Below, in pieces: positions 7,966-15,690 of a stretch of 40,069 nucleotides of DNA. The DNA comes from Myxococcales bacterium (GTDB lineage: Bacteria > Myxococcota_A > Polyangia > Polyangiales > Ga0077539). The stretch is taken from contig JAEUKH010000027.1 of NCBI GenBank assembly GCA_016792845.1, positions 1 to 40,069 on the forward strand, given 5' to 3'. The notes beneath the pieces were generated by a model, which did no database searches, was not told where the DNA came from, and was given only the letters and a program-made list of their open reading frames with translations. The position numbers and the translations under genes are program-made. Each line of letters begins with the position of its first letter. Positions within the stretch are counted from its first letter, which is position 1.

Positions 7966-9264
7966 TCAGGGTTGCGGCCCGCGCGCCTCAGGCCAGGCGC
8001 CCACCAGCGTTCGAAGCCGCGCTTCGGATTGCCGCGCTTCGCGTCGGAGATCAAGCACCCTGAGTCGACTGTCGCGCACCGCGTCGCGGGCCTCAAGGAG
8101 CGCCTGGAGGCTCACCCGCCCCTCAAGCCACGCCCGCTCGGCCGCGCCGACGAGCCCCTCGTGCCGCGCCGCGACGCTGAGATAGCCGACCCACGCGGCG
8201 CGCCGCGCGGTCATCACCTCGAAGGCCGCGCGCACCGCACGCTCGGTCTGGGCGCGGGCGAACTCGTACGCCGCGCGCGCCGAGAGGGCCCGGCTCATCG
8301 CCGCACGCGCCGCCGCGCGACCGTCGTTCGCCAGCGGCAGCGGGAGGCTCACCCCGACCTGCCAGTCGACCTGGCGCTCGCCCTGGGCGCCGTAGCCTTG
8401 CCCCACATAAACGTTGGCCGAGAGGGTGGGCCCGGGCATCACCTCGCGCCGCGCCACATCGACCTGCACTCCGGCGGCCCGCGCACGCGCGGCGAGGGCC
8501 TCTAGCTCGGGTCGATCGAGGGCGCGACGCAAGAGCCGATCAAGGTCGCCGAGCCCCTCGGACGCCCCGTCGTCGGGGGTCTCGGGCGCGCTGGCCTCGC
8601 CTCGAAATCGGGCCGCGTCGTCGCCGAGGAGCGCGTCAAACGCGGCGCGGGTCGAGACCAGGTCGCTCTCGGCGTCGGCCCGCGCGACCCGGAGATCGGC
8701 GAGGTACAGCGCGGCCCGGTCGGTCTCGTAGCGCGACCCCAATCCCGCCGCGGCCCGGGCCTCGATGCGCTGAACGAGCCCCGCGGCGTCGACCTCAGAC
8801 TGACGCAGCAGCGCCGCCCGCGCGGTCGCCGCATCGAGCGCGTAGAAGCGCGTCGCCGCCTCGCCCCGGAGCCCCTGACGCAGCCCCCGCAGCGCCGCCT
8901 CGCTGGCCCGCGCCTCGCCCTCGGCCACCCGCCGCCGAAGGCCCGGCAACCCCGCCGCCTCGATCAGCTGCGAGACCCCGAATTGGGCCACCCCGACCTG
9001 CGGGTCGAAGGTCGTGTACCCGAACGAGCGCATGTAGCTCGCGCTGAGTTGGGGGTTGCTCCACAGCGACGAGGCCGCGATGTCGGCGCGGCGGGCGCTG
9101 AGCTCAGCCTCGGCCTCGCGGAGCGCCGGAGCCCCCGCCCCGAGGGTCGCGAGCACCGCGTCGAGGGTGAATGTTGACGGTGTGTCAACAACTGTTTGAC
9201 ACAGTGTCAACGCTGGCCAGAGTGAGAGCCCTGCGGTGAGGGTGAGGGCGAGGGTGTTACGCAT
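7966..9264 (-). CDS. TolC-family outer-membrane efflux channel (CzcC/CusC-like)
   Basis: A 432-residue outer-membrane factor for the tripartite metal pump encoded just upstream. Residues 1-23 are a Sec signal. Two long helical repeats characteristic of TolC proteins follow, with Ala/Arg/Glu-rich coiled-coil stretches (AEAELSARRADIAASSLWSNPQL near 51-73) and a matching second half. The signal ends LTLCQ, but Leu before the Cys argues against a lipoprotein. Its first 58 bp overlap the end of the RND pump gene in another frame. Two copies of the 15-bp palindrome sit in codons 19-31. The order adaptor-pump-channel matches czcBAC-like loci. Confidence 0.85.
   Translation of the reverse strand: MRNTLALTLTAGLSLWPALTLCQTVVDTPSTFTLDAVLATLGAGAPALREAEAELSARRADIAASSLWSNPQLSASYMRSFGYTTFDPQVGVAQFGVSQLIEAAGLPGLRRRVAEGEARASEAALRGLRQGLRGEAATRFYALDAATARAALLRQSEVDAAGLVQRIEARAAAGLGSRYETDRAALYLADLRVARADAESDLVSTRAAFDALLGDDAARFRGEASAPETPDDGASEGLGDLDRLLRRALDRPELEALAARARAAGVQVDVARREVMPGPTLSANVYVGQGYGAQGERQVDWQVGVSLPLPLANDGRAAARAAMSRALSARAAYEFARAQTERAVRAAFEVMTARRAAWVGYLSVAARHEGLVGAAERAWLEGRVSLQALLEARDAVRDSRLRVLDLRREARQSEARLRTLVGAWPEARGPQP
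9172..9190. repeat. Iterated palindrome, copy 4 (pair A)
   Basis: TGTTGAC-GGTGT-GTCAACA is a 7-5-7 palindrome with core 9174-9188. It lies in the TolC-type coding region (Val-Asp-Thr-Pro-Ser). Its core starts exactly 22 bp before that of the next copy. Confidence 0.8.
9196..9210. repeat. Iterated palindrome, copy 5 (pair A)
   Basis: TTGAC-ACAGT-GTCAA encodes Leu-Thr-Leu-Cys-Gln at the signal-peptide end of the channel protein. Its TCA at 9207-9209 is, on the other strand, the TGA stop codon of the RND pump gene. Confidence 0.8.
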
Positions 9265-12200
9265 GGGGGGCCTAAGGGGGCGCGTGGGCCCGAGAGGGTT
9301 GGCAAGAGCAGGAGCACCGCGGGCGTGGCCGCGACGAGGCCCGACAAGATGGCGATGGCGAAGGGGCGTTGGGTCTCGCTCCCCATGGCCTGAGCGGTCG
9401 CCGCGGGCACGAGCCCGAGGAGCGCGAGCGAGGTGGTGAGCAGCACGGGCTTGAATGCCACCGCGGCGCCCTTCTCGACGGGGTCTGGCTCACCCTGGGC
9501 GGCGGCCTCGTCGATGCGCGCGCAGAGGAGCACCCCCGCGAGCACCACCTGGCCGAGCAGGGCGATGCAGCCGACGGCGCTCGACACCGAGAAGTTCTGC
9601 CCCGCGAGGCGCAGCCCGACCACGGCGCCGACCAGCGCGAAGGGCAGCATCGCGACGATCTTCAGGGTCGGGGCCCAGCGCCTGAAGTGGGCGTAGAGCA
9701 GCGCCACGATCACCGCCAGCGCGATCGGGAAGGCCACCCCGAGGCGCCTGAGGGCGCGGGCCTGGTTCTGAAATTCGCCCCCCCAGGTGAGGTAGAGACC
9801 GTCGGCGAGGGGCACCTCGGCGGCCGCGCGTTGGGCGTCGGCCACGGTGCTCCCGAGGTCGCGACCGCGCACGTTGAACTTGATGGCGACGAAGCGCGCG
9901 AAGTCTTCGCGCCAGATGGCGCTGCGGCCGTAGGCGACCTCGATGCGGGCCACGTCGCCGAGGGTGCTCCGGGTCTCGCCGTCGCCCACCACGAGGCGCC
10001 TGAGGGCCTCGGGGTTGTGCCTGAACGACTCGGGCAAGCGCAGCGTCACCTCGAAGCGCCGCTCGCCCTCCCAGACCTCGGTCGCGCTGGCCCCGCCGAG
10101 GGCGATGTCGATCACCCGCTGCACCGACTCGACCGAGAGGCCGCGCCGAGCGAGGGCCACGCGGTCGAGGGTGATCTGCACCTGCGGGGCCTCGCCCGAC
10201 ATGTAGATCGAGAGGTCTGACACCCCCGCGACGCGCACGAGCCGACGTCTGAGCGCCTCGGCGGTCTGGCCCATGGCCGCGAGGTCTTCGCCGCGGACCT
10301 TCACCACCACCTGGCCGATGATGCCCGAGATGGTCTCGTACACCCGGTCGGTGATCGGCTGAGAGAAGTTGTACTGGACCCCCGCGACCTCGGCGAGCCG
10401 CCGACGAAAGTGCGCCTCTAGCTGCGCGCGGGTCACGCCGCGGCGCCACCCCGAGGCGGGCCTGAGCTTGACGAAGAACTCGGCGTTGTTGGGCCCCTCA
10501 GCCTGCGTCGCGGCCTCGGGGCGCCCCACGTGCGAGAGCACATCGACCACCTCGGGCGCGGTGAGAAAGATCTCTCGCATCCGCGAGGTCTGAGCCCGCG
10601 TCTCATCGAGCGAGATCGTCGCCGGGAAGGTGGCCGTCACGTACAAGCCGCCCTCGTTGAGCTCGGGCAAGAACTCGCTCCCGATGCCGCGGGCCGCGCC
10701 GCACCCGAGGAGCCAGAGCGCCAGCGCCGACAGCATCACCCCGCGCCGACGCCGACGGGCCGCCCCCAGGGCGCAGAGGTAGCCGCGCCGCAGCCACCCG
10801 ATCACCGCCGGCTCGCGGTGCGCGTCTCGGGCCCGAAGGAGCCATGCCTCAAGCGCCGGCACCACCAGCACGCCCGAGACGAGCGCCCCGGTCAGCGCGA
10901 AGGCGTAGGTGTACGCCATCGGCGCGAAGATGCGCCCCTCGACCCGCTCGAGCGCGAAGATCGGCCCGAGCGCCACGAACAAGATCAGCATCGAGAAGCC
11001 CACGGGCTTCAAGACCTTTGACACAGCGTCAACGATGGTTTGACGCACTGTCAAGGCGTCGGCCTCGGGCCGCGCGTGGAGCGCTTCGAGGCTCGCTTCG
11101 AGCACGATCACCGCGGCGTCGACGAGGATGCCCAAATCGATGGCGCCGAGCGAGATGAGGTTGGCCGGGAGCCCGAGCAGGTGCAACCCGAGGAAGGCCG
11201 TGAGGAGCGACAGCGGGATCACCGTACAGAGGATCAACACCGCCCGCGCCGAGCGCAGAAAGAAGTAGAGGACGAACACCACCAGCGCGACGCCCTCGAC
11301 CATGTTGTGCGACACCGTGCGGAGCGTGGCCGAGACGAGGCTCCGTCGGTCGTAGAAGGTGTCGAGGCGCACGCCGCGGGGCAAGATGTGCGCGTTGAGC
11401 GCCTGCACCCGGGCGTCGAGGGCTTCGAGCACGCGGCTGGGGTTCTCGCCGCGGCGCAAGAGCACGATGCCTTCGACCACCTCGTCTTCGTGACCGCGCC
11501 CCACCGCGCCTCGACGCGGCGTCGAGCCTTCGACGAGCTCGGCCACGTCGCGCACCCGCACGGGCACGCCGCGCGAGACCTTCACCACGGCCTCGCCCAG
11601 CATCGCGGGGGTCGTGGCCGCGCCGATGCCCCGCACGATGAACTCTTGCGACCCCACCCCGACGTAGCCGCCGCCGGCGTTGGCGTTGGCCCCCGACACG
11701 GCCTGCCAGACCTCGGCCGCGGTGACCCCGAAGGCCGTCATGCGGTCGGGGTCGAGGCGAAACTGGTAGGCCCGCGCGAAGCCGCCGAAGGTGACCACGT
11801 CGGCCACACCCGAGACGGCGCGGAGGCGGCGCTCGACGACGAAGTCTTGGAGGGCGCGGAGCTCGCGGAGGCTCCGCGGGCCGCGGAGGGTGTAGCGGTA
11901 GATCTGTCCCACGGGGGTGGCCTGGGGGCCGAGGCTGGTCTCGACCCCGTCGGGGAGCCGCGCGTCGCGGAGGCGCTCGGCCACGGCGGTGCGGTTCTCG
12001 GTGTCGCGACCGCCCTCGTCGAAGGTCATGGTCACCAGCGCGAGGCCGAACACCGAGACCGAGCGGAGGTTACGAAGGTGCGGCGTGCCCGCGAGGACGC
12101 GCTCGAGTTCGAGGGTCACGCGACGCTCGACCTCCTCGGCGCTCTGGCCCGGGTACGCGCCCACCACGTCGACCATCGGGTCGGTCACATCGGGGAAGGC

Positions 12201-12308
12201 GTCGATGGGCAGCGCCCGAAACGCTTGCCACCCGAGCGCCGCCAGCACGAGCGCCGCGGCGATCACCACCCTGCGCTGCGCGACCGCGAAGCGTGCGAGT
12301 CCGTCCAT
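9207..12308 (-). CDS. CzcA/CusA-family heavy-metal RND efflux pump
   Basis: A 1033-residue inner-membrane proton antiporter of the heavy-metal efflux RND family, with the usual 12-helix layout and two large periplasmic loops. The fourth helix carries D391-L-G-x3-D397-A-A-x4-E404. The Asp, Asp, Glu spacing of 6 and 7 matches the charged triad of CzcA (D402, D408, E415), whereas copper/silver CusA lacks the first Asp. A Met of the CusA copper site also appears replaced (VYETISGI). Divalent cations (Co, Zn, Cd, Ni) are therefore likelier substrates than Cu(I). ATG 12308 starts at MDGLARFAV, 37 bp after the adaptor gene. The C-terminus is a Ser/Pro/Gly-rich tail overlapping the channel gene by 58 bp. 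Confidence 0.92.
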   Translation of the reverse strand: MDGLARFAVAQRRVVIAAALVLAALGWQAFRALPIDAFPDVTDPMVDVVGAYPGQSAEEVERRVTLELERVLAGTPHLRNLRSVSVFGLALVTMTFDEGGRDTENRTAVAERLRDARLPDGVETSLGPQATPVGQIYRYTLRGPRSLRELRALQDFVVERRLRAVSGVADVVTFGGFARAYQFRLDPDRMTAFGVTAAEVWQAVSGANANAGGGYVGVGSQEFIVRGIGAATTPAMLGEAVVKVSRGVPVRVRDVAELVEGSTPRRGAVGRGHEDEVVEGIVLLRRGENPSRVLEALDARVQALNAHILPRGVRLDTFYDRRSLVSATLRTVSHNMVEGVALVVFVLYFFLRSARAVLILCTVIPLSLLTAFLGLHLLGLPANLISLGAIDLGILVDAAVIVLEASLEALHARPEADALTVRQTIVDAVSKVLKPVGFSMLILFVALGPIFALERVEGRIFAPMAYTYAFALTGALVSGVLVVPALEAWLLRARDAHREPAVIGWLRRGYLCALGAARRRRRGVMLSALALWLLGCGAARGIGSEFLPELNEGGLYVTATFPATISLDETRAQTSRMREIFLTAPEVVDVLSHVGRPEAATQAEGPNNAEFFVKLRPASGWRRGVTRAQLEAHFRRRLAEVAGVQYNFSQPITDRVYETISGIIGQVVVKVRGEDLAAMGQTAEALRRRLVRVAGVSDLSIYMSGEAPQVQITLDRVALARRGLSVESVQRVIDIALGGASATEVWEGERRFEVTLRLPESFRHNPEALRRLVVGDGETRSTLGDVARIEVAYGRSAIWREDFARFVAIKFNVRGRDLGSTVADAQRAAAEVPLADGLYLTWGGEFQNQARALRRLGVAFPIALAVIVALLYAHFRRWAPTLKIVAMLPFALVGAVVGLRLAGQNFSVSSAVGCIALLGQVVLAGVLLCARIDEAAAQGEPDPVEKGAAVAFKPVLLTTSLALLGLVPAATAQAMGSETQRPFAIAILSGLVAATPAVLLLLPTLSGPRAPLGPPCVTPSPSPSPQGSHSGQR
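9236..9256. repeat. Hexanucleotide repeat shared by two overlapping genes
   Basis: A short GTGAGG/GCGAGG-type repeat encodes Ser-Pro-Ser-Pro in the tail of the RND pump. In the other frame it encodes the Leu-Thr-rich signal-peptide core of the channel. Unit-number changes of six bases would keep both frames. Confidence 0.55.
11018..11032. repeat. Iterated palindrome, copy 6 (pair B)
   Basis: TTGAC-ACAGC-GTCAA lies inside the RND pump gene in a cytoplasmic loop after helix 4 (Val-Asp-Ala-Val-Ser). It is 22 bp from copy 7. Confidence 0.8.
11040..11054. repeat. Iterated palindrome, copy 7 (pair B)
   Basis: TTGAC-GCACT-GTCAA encodes Leu-Thr-Val-Arg-Gln in the RND pump. The order, frame use and 22-bp offset of this pair match pair A at 9174-9210. 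Confidence 0.8.
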
Positions 12309-12345
12309 CGTCTTGGGAGCCCTTTCTCTGCCCACGCCGCGGCGC

Positions 12346-13482
12346 TCAGAGCACCCGGTCGAGCTCTCCGTCGAGGAGCACCGCGCCCTCGGTGACCACC
12401 ATCTCGCCGGCCGCCACCCCGGCGACCACCTGCACCCGATCGTCGAGCATGGCCCCCACCTCGACCACGCGCCGTTCGAGCACATCGGGCGCCACGCGGA
12501 CGAACATCACCCGGTCGTCGCGCCGCAACAAAAGCGCGCTCCTCGGCACGAGCACCGCGGCCCCGCCGCGCACCGCCACCACCACCTCGGCGGCCATCTC
12601 GCTCTGCAGCCGTCGGTCGGGCGCATCGAGCTCGCACACCGCCCTGGCCGTGTGGGTCACCCGATCGACGGCGCCCACCACCGCGCGAAGATGCCCCGCG
12701 ATGGGCGTCTGCGACACCGACGCCACCCGCACCGAACACGCCGCCCCCACCCGCAAGAGCGGCGCGTCGCGCTCGGCGAAATCCGCCGTCACCACCAGGG
12801 CGCTCGGGTCTCCGATCAGAAAAGCGGGCTCGTTCGCGCCGGGGTCGACGCGCTCTCCGGGGTCGACCGAGCGCGCGATCACGACCCCCGCCCCGGCCGC
12901 TCGGAGCGTCAACACGTCACCGCTCCCCTCTCGGGCGTCGGCCGCGGCGAGGCTCCCGTCGACGCCGGCCCGCTCGGCCTCAAGGCTCTGGAGCCGGGCC
13001 CGCGCGCTCACCCGCTCGCGCTCCGACGCCGCCCCCGAGGCGACCAGGCGATCGAGCCGCGCGATCTCGTCGCGGGCCGAGCTCTGCTCGATGGTGATGC
13101 GCCGCGCCTCGGCCCTCAGCCGCGCCACCTCGGGCGAACGGAGCCGCGCCAGGGGCTGCCCCCGGGTCACCGTCGCGCCCACGTTGACGAAGACCTGTTC
13201 GACATAGGCCGAGAGCGCGCTCCGCACCCCGTACGAGGCGCCCGGCGCGAAGCGCACCGCCCCGACGCCCCGCAGGCTCGCCGCGAGCTCGCTCGCTCCG
13301 ACGCGCTCGACCTCGAGGGCCGAGACGAGGTCGGCCCGCACCCGCAACCGGTCGCCCTCCAGGCGTCGAAACGGCGGGGCCGCGAGGGCCTCTTCGGCGC
13401 CCGCGATGCGGGCCTCGCAGCCCGACAAGAGCGAGACGATGGGCAGCCATGCGAGGGTGCGGTGAGGTCGTGCGCTGAACAC
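12346..13482 (-). CDS. RND efflux periplasmic adaptor lipoprotein (HlyD/CzcB family)
   Basis: A 378-residue membrane-fusion protein that bridges the RND pump and the outer-membrane channel. The signal peptide ends with a clear lipobox, L-L-S-G-C22, so the protein is probably lipid-anchored. Then come a beta-barrel/lipoyl half (VEQVFVNVGATVTRGQPLARLRSPE), an alpha-helical hairpin (about 110-170), the second lipoyl half (AAGAGVVIARSVDPGERV) and a C-terminal membrane-proximal domain. GTG 13482 gives the compact lipoprotein signal; TTG 13497 adds five residues. I see no His/Met-rich metal-binding extension. It is the first gene of the leftward operon and diverges from the two-component regulator. 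Confidence 0.88.
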   Translation of the reverse strand: MFSARPHRTLAWLPIVSLLSGCEARIAGAEEALAAPPFRRLEGDRLRVRADLVSALEVERVGASELAASLRGVGAVRFAPGASYGVRSALSAYVEQVFVNVGATVTRGQPLARLRSPEVARLRAEARRITIEQSSARDEIARLDRLVASGAASERERVSARARLQSLEAERAGVDGSLAAADAREGSGDVLTLRAAGAGVVIARSVDPGERVDPGANEPAFLIGDPSALVVTADFAERDAPLLRVGAACSVRVASVSQTPIAGHLRAVVGAVDRVTHTARAVCELDAPDRRLQSEMAAEVVVAVRGGAAVLVPRSALLLRRDDRVMFVRVAPDVLERRVVEVGAMLDDRVQVVAGVAAGEMVVTEGAVLLDGELDRVL

Positions 13483-13516
13483 CCCGCGACGATGCAACGG
13501 CCCGCAGCGCCGGGCC

Positions 13517-13541
13517 TTACAGCGACATTACAAGTTCGTAA
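13517..13541. promoter_or_regulatory. Probable binding site for the divergent OmpR-type regulator
   Basis: The roughly 100-bp divergent region contains TTACA at 13517 and again at 13528, an 11-bp direct repeat of the kind bound by OmpR/PhoB-class dimers. The second copy also forms an inverted repeat, TTAC-N6-GTAA (13528-13541). From memory, copper and heavy-metal regulators of the CusR/CopR type recognise similar ATTACA...TGTAAT boxes. Placement between the adaptor and regulator genes fits control of both. Confidence 0.5.
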
Positions 13542-13582
13542 GCTGCGCCGAAGGGCGCGCCGACGCGATACCCTCGCGAGAG

Positions 13583-14260
13583 ATGAAAGCGTTGGTGGTC
13601 GAAGACGATCGCAAGGTGGCGCGGCTCATTGTCAGGGCGCTCCAAGAAGAGGGCTACATCGTCGACCTCTGCACCTCGGGCTTCGACGCCGAGCGCCAGG
13701 CCCAGGCCATCGTGTACGACCTGGTGGTCCTCGACTGGATGCTCCCCGAGGGCGACGGGCTCGGGGTCTGTCGCGCCCTCCGGCGGGCCGGGCTCGCGGT
13801 GCCCATCTTGCTGCTCACGGCCCGAGGCGAGGTGGCCGAGCGCGTGCTCGGGCTCGACGCGGGCGCCGACGACTACCTGGTGAAGCCCTTCCATATTGAA
13901 GAGCTTCTCGCGAGGATTCGAGCGCTTCAGCGACGGGCCCGGGGCACCACGGCGCGCCTCGACGTCGAGGGCCTGGTCATCGATCAGGTCGAGCGAACGG
14001 TCACCGTGGGCGCCCGCCGCATCGAGCTCACGACCCAAGAGCATCGGCTCTTGACGCTCCTCGCGCGCCGCGCCGGGCAACCCGTCTCGCGCAGCGAGCT
14101 CCTCACCCAGGCCTGGGAGACCCACTTCGACCCGGGCTCGAACCTCGTCGAGGTGCACATCAGCCGGCTCCGCGACAAGCTCGGCGACGAGGCCTGGCGG
14201 GTCGAGACCGTGCGCGGCCAGGGCTACCGCCTGCGGCTCGTTCAGGGTGAGCCGCGATGA
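13583..14260 (+). CDS. OmpR-family response regulator of the metal-efflux locus
   Basis: A 225-residue two-component regulator. The receiver domain has the acidic pair D8-D9, phosphoacceptor D51, T79 and K101. The C-terminal winged helix (about 128-220) carries the recognition-helix pattern SNLVEVHISRLRDKLG and ends GQGYRL. It is transcribed away from the efflux operon, and its stop overlaps the kinase start as ATGA, so the two proteins are translationally coupled. By analogy with CusRS and CzcRS it probably activates the pump operon when periplasmic metal rises. No metal-specific residue can be read from the regulator itself. Confidence 0.93.
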   Translation: MKALVVEDDRKVARLIVRALQEEGYIVDLCTSGFDAERQAQAIVYDLVVLDWMLPEGDGLGVCRALRRAGLAVPILLLTARGEVAERVLGLDAGADDYLVKPFHIEELLARIRALQRRARGTTARLDVEGLVIDQVERTVTVGARRIELTTQEHRLLTLLARRAGQPVSRSELLTQAWETHFDPGSNLVEVHISRLRDKLGDEAWRVETVRGQGYRLRLVQGEPR

Positions 14261-15690
14261 CGCTCCAGCGCCGCCTCGTCGCCGCGGTGATGGCGGTCAC
14301 CGTGTTGACCCTGGGCTTAGGCCTCGCCAGCATCGCCTTCGCGGTGAACCGCGCCCAAGAGCGGCAGCTCGACCAGGCCCTCGTGAACGAGGCACGCGAG
14401 GAAGCCCACGAGTGCGCCCGCGACGGCGGCGACGCGCTCATGATCTCGGCCCGCCCGGGCCCCGCCGCGAACGACATCGGCCCGCTCACAAAGTACGCGG
14501 CGCTCTTCGACGCCGAGGGCCGCGTGCTCGACGAGACCCTGACCTGGGTGGGCCACCGGCCGCGCCTCGGGTCGCTGGCGGCGCCGCGCGGTCAGCCCTT
14601 CGACCTCGGGCTCCCGCACGAGAACCTCCGGGCGGTCACGGTGCCCGTGCCGAGTCACCCCGGGGTGGTGCTGCTCCTCGCGGCGCCGCGCACCGACCTC
14701 GACCTCGACGAGGCGTACATGCGTCGCGCCATGGCGATGGTGTTCGCCGTCGCCTCTGCGTGGACCTTCATGGTCGCGATGTGGTTCTCGCACCGCCTCA
14801 CCCGCGACCACGCGCGCATCATGGAGGTCGCCCATCGCGCCGCCGGGGGCGACCTCTCGGCCCGCGTCGCGGCCACCCACAGCGACGCCGACGCGGCCCA
14901 GTTCGGGCGCGACCTCGACGAGACCCTCGACCGCCTCGAAGCCTCAGTCAACGCGCAGCGCCGCTTCATCGCCAACGCGGCCCACGAGCTCCGCACCCCG
15001 CTCACGGCCCTCGTCGGCGGCATCAGCCTCACCCTGCGGCGCGAGCGCGACGCCGCGACCTACCGCGAGGCCCTCGCCGAGGCCCTCGACGCCAGCGAGA
15101 CCCTCAGCGCCCTCACCGACGACCTCCTCGCCCTCGCCCGCATGGGGAGCCAGGCCCCGCTCACGCCCGAGCCCGTCGCCTTCGCCCCCCTCGTCGACCT
15201 GGCCCTCGCCGACGTGCGCGCAGAGGCCCAAGCCCGGCGCTGCGAGATCGTGTACGAGGCCCCGAGCGGCGACGACGCCCAGGTGCTCGGGGCCCCCCAA
15301 GACCTCCGCAGGGCCCTCCGCAATTTGCTCGAAAACGCGCTGCGTCACGGCCCCGAGGGGGCCGCCGTGCAGGTGCAGCTCCGCGCCGATCCGCAGGCCC
15401 TCACCTTCGACGTCGACGACGCGGGCGAAGGCGTCGCCCCCGACGAGCGCGCCCGCATCTTCGAGCCCTTCTTTCGCGGCGCCCGCTCTCGCGCGAGCGA
15501 CCACCCCGGCTCGGGCCTCGGGCTCAGCATCACCCGCGAGATCGTGTGGCGACACCGGGGCACCCTGCGCTGCACCGCGAGCCCCACCCTCGGCGGCGCA
15601 CGGTTCACGCTCACCCTACCTCGGGTCGCTGCGCCCCCCGCGCCCGGGTCGGGCCTCACTCCTGCGCCGACGCCGCGCGAAGACGGATGA
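14257..15690 (+). CDS. Sensor histidine kinase of the metal-efflux locus
   Basis: A 477-residue membrane kinase. Transmembrane helix 1 (about 8-29) and helix 2 (about 158-178) enclose a periplasmic sensor of about 125 residues. A HAMP linker follows, then the H-box FIANAAHELRTPLTAL with H243, the N-box NLLENALRHG, and G-boxes DDAGEGV and GSGLGLS. The sensor has several His residues but no obvious His/Met cluster, so the ligand is inferred from the neighbouring pump. The last 35 bp overlap, tail to tail, the convergent OmpA-family gene ending at 15656. The C-terminal 30 residues are Pro/Ala-rich. Confidence 0.92.
   Translation: MTLQRRLVAAVMAVTVLTLGLGLASIAFAVNRAQERQLDQALVNEAREEAHECARDGGDALMISARPGPAANDIGPLTKYAALFDAEGRVLDETLTWVGHRPRLGSLAAPRGQPFDLGLPHENLRAVTVPVPSHPGVVLLLAAPRTDLDLDEAYMRRAMAMVFAVASAWTFMVAMWFSHRLTRDHARIMEVAHRAAGGDLSARVAATHSDADAAQFGRDLDETLDRLEASVNAQRRFIANAAHELRTPLTALVGGISLTLRRERDAATYREALAEALDASETLSALTDDLLALARMGSQAPLTPEPVAFAPLVDLALADVRAEAQARRCEIVYEAPSGDDAQVLGAPQDLRRALRNLLENALRHGPEGAAVQVQLRADPQALTFDVDDAGEGVAPDERARIFEPFFRGARSRASDHPGSGLGLSITREIVWRHRGTLRCTASPTLGGARFTLTLPRVAAPPAPGSGLTPAPTPREDG

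Noticed and set aside
11040..12395. Long open frame on the + strand opposite the RND pump
   Set aside because: It is Arg/His/Gly-rich, without motifs, and lies antisense to a clear pump gene; long shadow frames are expected at this GC content.
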